From: a virus
Strand: one strand, 5' to 3'
DNA length: 54,968 bases
Virus record (IMG/VR): IMGVR_UViG_3300013005_000003
Location: 1 to 54,968 of that record
The position numbers and the translations under genes are program-made. Below the pieces are notes generated by a model. The model ran no database searches. It was not told where the DNA came from and saw only the letters and a program-made list of their open reading frames with translations. Below, piece by piece: positions 6,547 to 13,008 of the stretch; within the stretch, counting starts at the first letter, position 1; every line of letters starts with the position of its first letter.

Positions 6547-7212
6547 TTAGGCTTGAGTGACGCCGTAAAGGCCAGTCTGAGTATCGTCATCAAGGACAAA
6601 CACCCAGAGCGTCAGGCGCTTCGTGCCATCAGCAGCGTCAGCGGGAGCAAAAGTACCGCGAACGTCGCCGGTGGTGGTCGTAGCAGGGCTTGTCGTAACA
6701 GCTGCTGTAAACGTGCCGGTTGTGACAAACGCGCCACCCCAAGCGGTCAGCACGTAGTTACGGCTGTCCGCACGGATCGGAAGACCGAAGACGTCACCAG
6801 TGCCAACGAAGAAATCGGTGGCAGCAGCGGATGCCGCGATGCTGGTAATCGTCTTGAAAGCCTTCTTACCGGCAACAGCAGTCGTGCCGTTCAGGGTGAT
6901 CGCTTCCGACATTGGGATACCGTAGACGTCAGTGCCCGTGATGGTCAGCACAGCCGTAGCAGCGCCAGCAGCGTCGACAACGACGTTCCGGGGAACGTCG
7001 AGGGTGACGGTGCCCCCCGAAGCCAAGGCGCCGTTCAGCGTAGCGTTGCCAGCCGCAGCCAGCGTCTGTTGAGCGCAGATGCCGTCGGCGTCCAGCGTAG
7101 CCGGAACCACGTCATAGACGTTGATCGGCGACATGAAGACGCCGGGCTGATTAGCGGTGCCGTTGTTGGCGAAGTTCCTGCCTGCCCGAACGCCGTCAGA
7201 GAAATGAGTCAT
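6547..7212 (-). CDS. Head structural/decoration-type protein
   Basis: 221 aa, beta-rich, with PGVFMSPINVYDVVPATLDA near the start, a middle region TVTLDVPRNVVVDAAGAATA and VLTITGTDVYGIPMSEAITL, and an ending WVFVLDDDTQTGLYGVTQA. Proteins of this type directly follow the major capsid gene in several short-tailed phages. It has its own GGAGA ribosome site and is bracketed by two UUCG hairpins, which suggests a separately tuned, abundant virion protein. The exact role is not known. Confidence 0.55.
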   Translation of the reverse strand: MTHFSDGVRAGRNFANNGTANQPGVFMSPINVYDVVPATLDADGICAQQTLAAAGNATLNGALASGGTVTLDVPRNVVVDAAGAATAVLTITGTDVYGIPMSEAITLNGTTAVAGKKAFKTITSIAASAAATDFFVGTGDVFGLPIRADSRNYVLTAWGGAFVTTGTFTAAVTTSPATTTTGDVRGTFAPADAADGTKRLTLWVFVLDDDTQTGLYGVTQA

Positions 7213-7231
7213 GAGTTTTCTCCATAGCTAA

Positions 7232-7253
7232 GGGTGGGGCCGAAGCCCCACCC
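7232..7253 (-). terminator. UUCG-tetraloop hairpin after the major capsid gene
   Basis: On the minus strand GGGTGGGGC-TTCG-GCCCCACCC: a perfect 9-bp GC-rich stem with a UUCG loop, seven bases after the capsid stop. The following TTAGC is not a T-tract. It has the same size and loop as the hairpin at 6520-6541. Likely a partial terminator or 3' stabiliser that raises the capsid message relative to downstream genes. Confidence 0.65.
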
Positions 7254-7260
7254 CCGGGAT

Positions 7261-8166
7261 TTAGGAAGCGCCCTGCGAACCCCAGCCTGCGCGGAAGTTC
7301 GAGCAGCCGAACGAGTAACGCTCAATGGCCTTCGCCTTGAGGTTGTCGGTGTCGAAGTCCGTGTAGACGTCGGTTTCCAGCTTTTCACGCTCGTAGTACT
7401 TGAAGCCGTTCGGAGCGTCGGTCAGCAAGAACCAGCCGTTCGTGTCGGTCAGGAACATGTTAACGCGATGACCCTGCGGAACCGCAGAGTTGTTGTAAAT
7501 CGCGTTAATGTCGTTGTTCGCCGTGTCGACGCGGAACTGCGACTGGAGCAGGCGGGTAGCCGTCCACTGCAGTTCAGCCGGAACGATCAGCTTCGTCGGC
7601 TTCGTCATGATGCGGAGGCCCGCAGCATCACGGAAGCGCTGAACGCCAACGATGGCGTCCTGAAGCGAGGTTTCGTTCAGGTCGGCTTGGACCGAGAAGG
7701 TGTTCGCGACCGTACCGTTGTCGATGGGGTGAGCCGTCGAGAACAGCGGCTGGCCATCACCAATCGGGAAGTTCGACGAGAAGCCGTTGTTCAGAACGGA
7801 CGCGCCGAGAACTTCCTTGGTCTGTTCCATCGACTGGCGAAGAGCCTTCGCCTGCAGCGGGAACGACGACTGATACAGGTTATCCTTGATAGCCTGACGG
7901 GTGATGATGAAGCCGATGCTGGTGTAGCGGTTCACGTAGTTCGTGACGAACCGCTGACCCATTTCACCGTAGGCGGTCGAGGCGCCTTCAGCCTTGATCT
8001 GAGCCAGACCAAGCAGCTTGACTTCGACTTCGATTTCAACGGCCTTATCGGACGTGTGCTTCTCGAAGATTTCCGACCACTGACCCGGATACATGGGATA
8101 GTCGCCAAAAACGGCGGCCAAACCGGGCCGGAGCAGGTCGCGGATTGCGGTAGTGTTAATAGCCAT
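7261..8166 (-). CDS. Major capsid protein (HK97 fold)
   Basis: 301 aa. The N-terminal MAINTTAIRDLLRPGLAAVF, then VEVKLLGLAQIKAEGASTAY, the helix RFVTNYVNRYTSIGFIITRQ, the TKEVLGASVLNNGF segment, LFSTAHP and the C-terminal YEREKLETDVYTDFDTDNLK...AIERYSFG match the Mu gpT-like branch of HK97-fold capsid proteins. The ribosome site AGGAGA eight bases before the ATG is strong. It lies downstream of scaffold and a decoration-type gene, as expected, and its 3' end carries a stable hairpin. Confidence 0.88.
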   Translation of the reverse strand: MAINTTAIRDLLRPGLAAVFGDYPMYPGQWSEIFEKHTSDKAVEIEVEVKLLGLAQIKAEGASTAYGEMGQRFVTNYVNRYTSIGFIITRQAIKDNLYQSSFPLQAKALRQSMEQTKEVLGASVLNNGFSSNFPIGDGQPLFSTAHPIDNGTVANTFSVQADLNETSLQDAIVGVQRFRDAAGLRIMTKPTKLIVPAELQWTATRLLQSQFRVDTANNDINAIYNNSAVPQGHRVNMFLTDTNGWFLLTDAPNGFKYYEREKLETDVYTDFDTDNLKAKAIERYSFGCSNFRAGWGSQGAS

Positions 8167-8190
8167 TTTTCAAATCTCCTGCTGGACCGA

Positions 8191-8787
8191 TCAGAGGCCA
8201 GTCACCCCACCCCGATAGAGGTGGTTGTTGATGACAACGAGCCAGTTCGCGAAGTTTCCAATGGCGTTACCCGGGGTCGGGTCCAGCTGCAGGATCTTCA
8301 GGTTCAGCGTCGAGGTTGCAGCTTCAGTCGAGTTGTCGAGCGACACGGCTGAAGTACCCGTTGCGGTAGAACCGGCGGTGTACAGGAAGTTCGCGTTCAG
8401 ACCACGATCAGCAAGGGCCAACGGGGTGCCCGCAGCGCCAGAAGCATTCGTTTCCTGAATGGTGAACACGGTGTTCGGATCGTCGATCACGAGAGCTTCA
8501 ACGACCGAACCGGTGAGAACACCGGGGTTACCCGGCCAGTAGTTCTCGAAACGGACGCGGCCAGTGCTGTCGATGAACTTGACGCCCCAGAAAACGCCAA
8601 TAGTGGTTGCACCCGCGACGCCCACGCCAAGCGTGCCATCGGAGAGAGTGGTGACGGGATCGCCACGGAAGAGTGCGGTCGCGTAAGCGTTAGCAATCTG
8701 ATACGGATTAGTCGCGCCAGTCCAAGCAGAGCCATCCAGCTTCTTGACGGGGACGAGCCCCTGAGGCGCATTGGTACCGTAAGCCAT
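8191..8787 (-). CDS. Capsid decoration/structural protein preceding the major capsid gene
   Basis: 198 aa using the ATG at 8787, which has GGAGA seven bases upstream; a longer frame to 8841 would read through the leader hairpins and is rejected. It begins MAYGTNAPQGLVPVKKLDGS, then IANAYATALFRGDPVTTLSD, and is otherwise beta-rich. Proteins with this opening are encoded immediately before the capsid gene in a number of podovirus-like phages and are virion components. First gene of the capsid operon driven by the promoter at 8933-8961. Confidence 0.6.
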   Translation of the reverse strand: MAYGTNAPQGLVPVKKLDGSAWTGATNPYQIANAYATALFRGDPVTTLSDGTLGVGVAGATTIGVFWGVKFIDSTGRVRFENYWPGNPGVLTGSVVEALVIDDPNTVFTIQETNASGAAGTPLALADRGLNANFLYTAGSTATGTSAVSLDNSTEAATSTLNLKILQLDPTPGNAIGNFANWLVVINNHLYRGGVTGL

Positions 8788-8823
8788 ACGGATTCTCCAT
8801 GCTGAAGTTGAGGGTTGGTTTCT

Positions 8824-8839
8824 GCCGGTACGTAACGGC
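8824..8839 (-). promoter_or_regulatory. Leader palindrome 3 (conserved core TACGTAAC)
   Basis: GCCGGTACGTAACGGC on the plus strand: 4-bp arms GCCG/CGGC around the core GTACGTAA. It belongs to a set of three with the core [A/G]TACGT[A/G]A and different but matched arms. It lies 37 bases upstream of the decoration-protein ATG, in the untranslated leader. May act as an operator or an RNA hairpin. Confidence 0.55.
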
Positions 8840-8851
8840 AATCGTTTTTTT

Positions 8852-8871
8852 GCTACGATACGTGACGTAGC
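8852..8871 (-). promoter_or_regulatory. Leader palindrome 2 (6-bp arms, core ATACGTGA)
   Basis: GCTACGATACGTGACGTAGC: arms GCTACG/CGTAGC around ATACGTGA. Shares its core with the palindromes at 8824-8839 and 8900-8917, while the outer arm bases differ in a paired way. Centre-to-centre distances within the set are 30 and 47 bases. Confidence 0.6.
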
Positions 8872-8899
8872 CTCGAAGTGAGCCTGCCATGCTCAGGGA

Positions 8900-8917
8900 C
8901 CACGGTACGTGACGTGG
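8900..8917 (-). promoter_or_regulatory. Leader palindrome 1 (5-bp arms, core GTACGTGA)
   Basis: CCACGGTACGTGACGTGG: arms CCACG/CGTGG around GTACGTGA. It begins about nine bases after the predicted transcription start of the capsid promoter, the position of a classical operator, and would be the first hairpin of the leader RNA. Confidence 0.6.
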
Positions 8918-8932
8918 CGTCGATGTAGATGT

Positions 8933-8961
8933 AAATTATGCTTAAATAGGACTGCTGTCAA
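8933..8961 (-). promoter_or_regulatory. Sigma-70 type promoter of the capsid operon
   Basis: Minus strand: a perfect -35 TTGACA (8961-8956), then 15 bases and CATAAT (8940-8935), or 17 bases and TAATTT as the -10. It lies just after a terminator and about 150 bases before the first capsid-operon gene, so a fresh transcript here makes sense. The TTGACA sits in the palindrome TGCTGTTGACAGCA, which could bind a regulator. Start of transcription is expected near 8926. Confidence 0.55.
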
Positions 8962-8969
8962 CAGCATAC

Positions 8970-9003
8970 AAAAAGACCCCCGCCCAGTTTCCCGAGCGGG
9001 GGT
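8970..9003 (-). terminator. Rho-independent terminator between scaffold and capsid units
   Basis: Minus strand: ACCCCCGC ... GCGGGGGT (8-bp GC-rich stem, 12-base loop, 9003-8976) followed directly by CTTTTTG. It lies 41 bases after the stop of the 159-aa gene. It separates the terminase-portal-scaffold transcript from the capsid transcript, which restarts at 8933-8961. Confidence 0.75.
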
Positions 9004-9043
9004 AAGTTGCCACAGCGAAGGGAAACACACTGTGGACCGGAGG

Positions 9044-9523
9044 TTAGTCCTTGAACGAAGTGACGCGCTCAAACGCCACTCCGGTGCCCTTATCCTCAAA
9101 GCGCGGCAGGTTCGGGTCGTTCTGACCGGTCCATGCCACATCCTGCAGGGTTTCGATGTTTTCCAGATCGCGCTCGCGATTGCGCTCCTCGACGTCGCGG
9201 GTCGGGCATTCACAGAGCATCAGACCACCGCGACGGATAACCATCACTTCGGTGCCTTCATAGCCCGGAAGCGGAGGTGGAACCATCTCCGGGTGACGGC
9301 CAGCGGGAACCGGCTGCCAGCCGCGGATCATGCGGTCGGTCATGTTATCGGGATCCGGCTCGTTTAGAGTCGACTCACGAACCCAAGCGTAGGTCATGCC
9401 CGCCGGGATCTTATCCTTCGGGACATAGAGCTTGGATTGGAAGTGCGTCTCAGGGCGCTTGCGCAACCCAGCTTCACGAGTTTCGGTGGCACGCGTGGTG
9501 CTAATGCGAGAAGAACGAGCCAT
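9044..9523 (-). CDS. Head-region protein of unknown function
   Basis: 159 aa, highly charged. The middle reads KLYVPKDKIPAGMTYAWVRE and GWQPVPAGRHPEMVPPPLPG, then VMVIRRGGLMLCECPTRDVE. This pattern is found in proteins encoded between scaffold and capsid in related phages, but I know of no assigned function. Its ATG overlaps the scaffold stop by one base. It is the last gene before the terminator. Confidence 0.55.
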   Translation of the reverse strand: MARSSRISTTRATETREAGLRKRPETHFQSKLYVPKDKIPAGMTYAWVRESTLNEPDPDNMTDRMIRGWQPVPAGRHPEMVPPPLPGYEGTEVMVIRRGGLMLCECPTRDVEERNRERDLENIETLQDVAWTGQNDPNLPRFEDKGTGVAFERVTSFKD

Positions 9524-10149
9524 TAGTTTGCTCCCTTTTTAGTTTTCAGGATGTAGATTGCATGATATTTTTCAGCTTCCAAGTCATTCATGCGACTGCC
9601 GTTTGGATTCCGATACGCGCCTGACTGCGCCATCTGGTGCGCCATGCGACGCTCATCAGCGCTCAGACGAATGCTCGTCGACTTCTTCGGAGGCTGCCCC
9701 GGAGCGGTGCGCTGGACGGGTGCAGCATTTGAATCACGGCTCATTGGCGGTGCCCTCTTAGTTGGAGTTGATTGCGCTGCGAACGCGTCGGGAAACTCCC
9801 GGCGCATATGGCGGTCGATCTCCGTGAAGTAGTCGAGGCTGCCAATTTCGTCATCGCGACCCTCAGCGCGGAAGCGGCGCTCTACGCGGCGTGCGTAGAG
9901 GGTGGCCTCTTCGTGCATCTCAGGATCGAAATCCTCGGACTTGGGCTGGAACCACGTATTCTTCTGGATCCAGCTTGCCGTGCGAGGCTCAAGCGTAACC
10001 TGCTGCTGCGATGGCTGAGGCGCCGCTGGCTCAACAGGGCGAGACGCCTTGTTCTGCTGCTCACGCTCCCAGTTCGTGACCGCTTCGAGGTCATTCATCG
10101 TCTTGTTGAACTGATACTGAAGATCGTCAATCTTCTCGTTGTCCATCAT
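9523..10149 (-). CDS. Scaffolding protein, C-terminal part (second frame)
   Basis: 208 aa. It opens with a helix (EKIDDLQYQFNKTMNDLEAV), then WIQKNTWFQP, DFDPEMHEEATLYARRVERR, DRHMRREFPDAF and ends with PPKKSTSIRLSADERRMAHQ...NDLEAEKYHAIYILK. The last part is a typical capsid-binding end of scaffolds of this phage group, which in relatives I recall follows the acidic coiled-coil part in one protein. Here it is in the +1 frame relative to the upstream ORF, 10 bases after that ORF's TGA. ATG codons at 10149 and 10146 lack a good ribosome site, so it may be made by frameshift or reinitiation. Confidence 0.65.
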   Translation of the reverse strand: MMDNEKIDDLQYQFNKTMNDLEAVTNWEREQQNKASRPVEPAAPQPSQQQVTLEPRTASWIQKNTWFQPKSEDFDPEMHEEATLYARRVERRFRAEGRDDEIGSLDYFTEIDRHMRREFPDAFAAQSTPTKRAPPMSRDSNAAPVQRTAPGQPPKKSTSIRLSADERRMAHQMAQSGAYRNPNGSRMNDLEAEKYHAIYILKTKKGAN

Positions 10150-10159
10150 GGAACGAGCT

Positions 10160-10552
10160 TCAGAGCTTCTGCTTCAGGTCCATCGCAGTGACGCTCAGGT
10201 TGTTCCTGTAATGCGTCATCATCGCCTGCTCAGACTGCTCGCGCAGCTGCGACTCCTTCTGCAGACGAGCCTCCAGTGCCTGAGCGCGCTGCTCTGCCTC
10301 AGCCGCCTTACGGGCCAATTCAGAGATACGCTTCTCAGGCGAGCGACGGCGCTTGGGAGCTTCTTCCTCTTCAGGCTCTTCCTGTTCGGCTACCTCTTCA
10401 GGCGCCTCAGGCTGTTCCTCTTCGGGCTCTTCCTGCTGCTCGTAGTCCTCAAGGCTCTCGCCAAGATCCTCTTCCGTAATCTCGATATCGACGTCCTCGG
10501 TCGGACCGTCGTCGGTATACGGAAGCTCTTGATTTTCTGGATCAATAGACAT
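10160..10552 (-). CDS. Scaffolding protein, N-terminal part (first frame)
   Basis: 130 aa from the ATG at 10552 (AGGAG seven bases upstream). The first 70 residues are strongly acidic (runs such as YEQQEEPEEEQPEAPEEVAE), then KRRRSPEKRISELARKAA starts a long coiled coil reaching MMTHYRNNLSVTAMDLKQKL. It stops at CTC-TGA in mid-helix. Scaffolds normally continue into a basic capsid-binding end, which here is encoded in the +1 frame immediately downstream. Confidence 0.7.
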   Translation of the reverse strand: MSIDPENQELPYTDDGPTEDVDIEITEEDLGESLEDYEQQEEPEEEQPEAPEEVAEQEEPEEEEAPKRRRSPEKRISELARKAAEAEQRAQALEARLQKESQLREQSEQAMMTHYRNNLSVTAMDLKQKL

Positions 10553-10562
10553 GCTTAGCTCC

Positions 10563-11021
10563 TCAGAAGTTTCCAGCAAACTTACCTGACATCACATCTT
10601 CCGGCCCGCTGATCACGGCCATCACACGGTCGTCGGGGAGCAGAGCCATCGCAACGCCGCGATAGGAAACCATCGTCGACTCGTAGCGCGGAATCAGGAT
10701 CCAATCGCCGACCTTGCACCAAGGCCCGGAACGTTCGAACTTTTCGCCCTGATAGGCTTCGGGACCAACGGCGCACACCAGCGCGGACACGGAGGAATAC
10801 TTGTCCTCGGCGCGCACGGTATCCGGCAGATACAGCGTGACTTCCGTCCCGTCTTCCTGCGTAATCGTCTTAAGCTCTTCAGGACGCACGTAAATTTTTA
10901 CGGCCACGAGGTAGCCCGCTGGCTGCATATCGAACGAACGACCCGTGATGGCCGTGAATTCTTCGTCGATCAACTCCTTAGCCAGAGCCTCTTCGTGCGG
11001 CTCGATCTTGCTCATACTCAT
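10563..11021 (-). CDS. GroES-like co-chaperonin
   Basis: 152 aa from the ATG at 11021 (its A overlaps the upstream TGA; GGGAG about ten bases before). The region PAGYLVAVKIYVRPEE...DTVRAEDKYSSVSALVCAVGP...GPWCKVGDWILIPRYEST...YRGVAMALLPDDRVMAVI follows the GroES beta-barrel pattern, with the mobile loop replaced by EDGTEVTLYLPDTVR. Phage GroES-like proteins replace or adapt the host cap of GroEL to fold the capsid protein. Position next to the scaffold fits. Confidence 0.7.
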   Translation of the reverse strand: MSMSKIEPHEEALAKELIDEEFTAITGRSFDMQPAGYLVAVKIYVRPEELKTITQEDGTEVTLYLPDTVRAEDKYSSVSALVCAVGPEAYQGEKFERSGPWCKVGDWILIPRYESTMVSYRGVAMALLPDDRVMAVISGPEDVMSGKFAGNF

Positions 11022-11302
11022 CAATACATACTCCCTTTTCTGGTATCCGGTTTTTTATCGTCGTCTGGCTGCAACATACGCTTGTACTCGTCGTTGATGA
11101 CGCTAATCGCAGCCGTGTAGGCGCGCACCAACGCATTACCCTCCAGAACCTGAAGGGCAATCTCTTCTGCCGTCAGCGCAGGGATGTGCTTCTCCCCGAA
11201 GCTCGACGGCCTAAAACGGACATTAAGACTATATTCGGTGGCGCGGTCGCGCAGTTCGCCTATGCGCTCAATCGCGCGGCGCCCGAGTTCCTCGGCTGAC
11301 AT
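11021..11302 (-). CDS. Conserved small head-region protein
   Basis: 93 aa, helical, with ELGRRAIERIGELRDRATEY, LTAEEIALQVLEGNALVRAY and ISVINDEYKRMLQPDDDKKP. The ATG at 11302 has GGAGAG upstream, and the 5' end overlaps the preceding gene by 35 bases. I do not recognise a family with a known role. Confidence 0.5.
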   Translation of the reverse strand: MSAEELGRRAIERIGELRDRATEYSLNVRFRPSSFGEKHIPALTAEEIALQVLEGNALVRAYTAAISVINDEYKRMLQPDDDKKPDTRKGSMY

Positions 11303-11450
11303 TCACACTCTCCGGTAGTTTTTTGTAACTCTTTGTTGCAGCAGTGAATTCTTTGCCCACTTTCTGCGAAATTCCAACCTTCTTAGCGAAGGCCGGGTTA
11401 TGCGCGGCTGCACTCATCAAGCGATACTGACGCTTTGATCTTGCAGGCAC
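11268..11450 (-). CDS. Small basic protein of the MPxxSxxQxRLM type
   Basis: 60 aa starting with GTG. MPARSKRQYRLMSAAAHNPA, then FAKKVGISQKVGKEF and KSYKKLPESV form a pattern common to short phage proteins sometimes grouped near DUF3008. Strongly basic, no cysteine. Possibly nucleic-acid binding. No close ribosome site is evident (AAGGG lies about 14 bases off). Confidence 0.5.
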   Translation of the reverse strand: MPARSKRQYRLMSAAAHNPAFAKKVGISQKVGKEFTAATKSYKKLPESVNVSRGTRAPRD

Positions 11451-11466
11451 AGCCGCGCACTCGCCC

Positions 11467-13008
11467 TTATTTGCCGCGCATCTTGTTCATGACGTCGATG
11501 ATGTTGCCCTCAGGCGTCATCATGCCCTTGCGGACCTTCGCAGCGCCGCCCTGAGCCTTCTTGATCGGCGCCTGACCCTTGCGCGTCTTACCAGCGCCGC
11601 CAGCTGCGTAGCCCATCGGAGAGCCGCCACCCATGTAACCCATCGGGTCACCGCCCATAGCCATAGCACGCGTCACCTTCGACGCTTCCATGTCCTTCGA
11701 GCCAGCAGCCATCGCGCCGCCATTCATCTTCTTGGCCGGCTTCATCGGCTTACCAATGGCGATCATGACAGCCAGACTGTTCTTCGGCTTGGCTTCCTTG
11801 ACCTTGCCGCCCTTCTTGTAGCCCGGGTTCATCGTCATATCGACAAACTGAGATACCAAATCGGGATTGGCCTTGCGGCCAGCCTCAAGGGATCTCTTCT
11901 TGCGCTCCTGTTCCGCCCTATAGCCAGACATCTTGCGCACATTTTCAGCTTCAGCACGAACCGCCTCGCGGGCTTGCTCCATGTTCATTGGAGATCCGAA
12001 CAAACCTCGGTCTTTGGCCATTAGCTTTTTAGCTTCAGCGTCAAGATTGAAGCCGGTGTTGAGGTTGCGAATAACCGAAGACATGGGTGAGCCCGTGTTA
12101 ACCGGCTTGTTCGCAGGGGCGGCAGGCGGATTGCCACGAGTCGGGGCGGCAGCAGCAGGCGCATTCCCGCGCGTGGCAGGCGCCGGAGCAGCAGCTGGAG
12201 CGGCAGCGCGAGTCGGAGCCGGAGCAGCCGCGCGAGTCGGAGCAGCCTTCGACGTTTCACCCGCCATCTTGGTGTTGTAGGTGTTACCCCGCCAAGTGAA
12301 GACGCCATTCGGGCCCTGATCGCGGCGCGCTTCAGCAAAGGCTTCCTTGAACGACTTGCCCTTCGCCGCTTCGGAAGTTTCCTTGGCGCGCACAGTGTTC
12401 AGGTTGCGGGCTTCCGCCACCCTGTTCTCAAGATTCGGTAGCGGGGCACGGGGCCGGGACATTTCCTCCAGACCCTTCATGTCGAGCTCAACGGGCTTAA
12501 CCTTGCCGCCCTTTCTCATGCCGCCCATCTCGGTGGCCAGCTTGCGTGCGGTATCCGACGACGTCTGAACGCCGCCCTTAGCGAAACCCTTAACGCCGCG
12601 CCCCTTGAGGACATCGGCCCGAGTGACCTTACCATCACCGGTAAGATCGGGCATCTTACCGCCCTCAGCCATCCTCATCTTGCGCATCTCAGCGCCTTCT
12701 TCGCGCGCCATGCGGTTGCCCGACTTCACGGACTCTGCAGGCGACGGCATCGGACGCTTCTTCTTCTCCATCATCTCCATGAACCGCATCTCATCGGCTT
12801 CTTCACGCGCCATGCGGTTCCCAGAAGCTGCGCTCTCAGCAGGCGTCGGCATCTTCTTCACCGGACCGCCAACCTTATAGGTCGGGATCGGGCGAGCGTT
12901 CGCGCGCTGCTGCAGCGCCTTCGCACCGTTCGGCTGGTTCGGCATGGGCTCAGCAATCGCCGGGCCGAAAATCGCACGAGCCTTGGCCCGCATATCAGTC
13001 GTCTTCAT
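11467..13008 (-). CDS. Low-complexity basic virion-associated protein following portal
   Basis: 513 aa, rich in Lys, Ala, Gly, Met. Residues 54-115 hold a duplicated unit around PAES..SGNRMAREE.AEM. A dockerin-like calcium loop follows (DLTGDGKVTRADVL), then Ala-Pro-Thr repeats and a glycine/methionine-rich tail with KKGGKV and MRKGGKVK motifs. GGAGG precedes the ATG, which overlaps the portal stop by four bases. KKGGKV motifs also occur in the internal virion protein at 40930-41877. Location suggests a head or internal protein; no enzyme motif is visible. Confidence 0.5.
   Translation of the reverse strand: MKTTDMRAKARAIFGPAIAEPMPNQPNGAKALQQRANARPIPTYKVGGPVKKMPTPAESAASGNRMAREEADEMRFMEMMEKKKRPMPSPAESVKSGNRMAREEGAEMRKMRMAEGGKMPDLTGDGKVTRADVLKGRGVKGFAKGGVQTSSDTARKLATEMGGMRKGGKVKPVELDMKGLEEMSRPRAPLPNLENRVAEARNLNTVRAKETSEAAKGKSFKEAFAEARRDQGPNGVFTWRGNTYNTKMAGETSKAAPTRAAAPAPTRAAAPAAAPAPATRGNAPAAAAPTRGNPPAAPANKPVNTGSPMSSVIRNLNTGFNLDAEAKKLMAKDRGLFGSPMNMEQAREAVRAEAENVRKMSGYRAEQERKKRSLEAGRKANPDLVSQFVDMTMNPGYKKGGKVKEAKPKNSLAVMIAIGKPMKPAKKMNGGAMAAGSKDMEASKVTRAMAMGGDPMGYMGGGSPMGYAAGGAGKTRKGQAPIKKAQGGAAKVRKGMMTPEGNIIDVMNKMRGK

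Noticed and set aside
6172-8352. Plus-strand frames of 351 and 372 codons opposite the capsid genes
   Set aside because: Opposite strand of the capsid and decoration genes, no ribosome site, no similarity, and interrupted by the two UUCG hairpins in the leader regions.
8788-8841. Upstream extension of the decoration-protein frame
   Set aside because: It would translate through a leader palindrome and has no ribosome site, whereas the ATG at 8787 has GGAGA at good distance.
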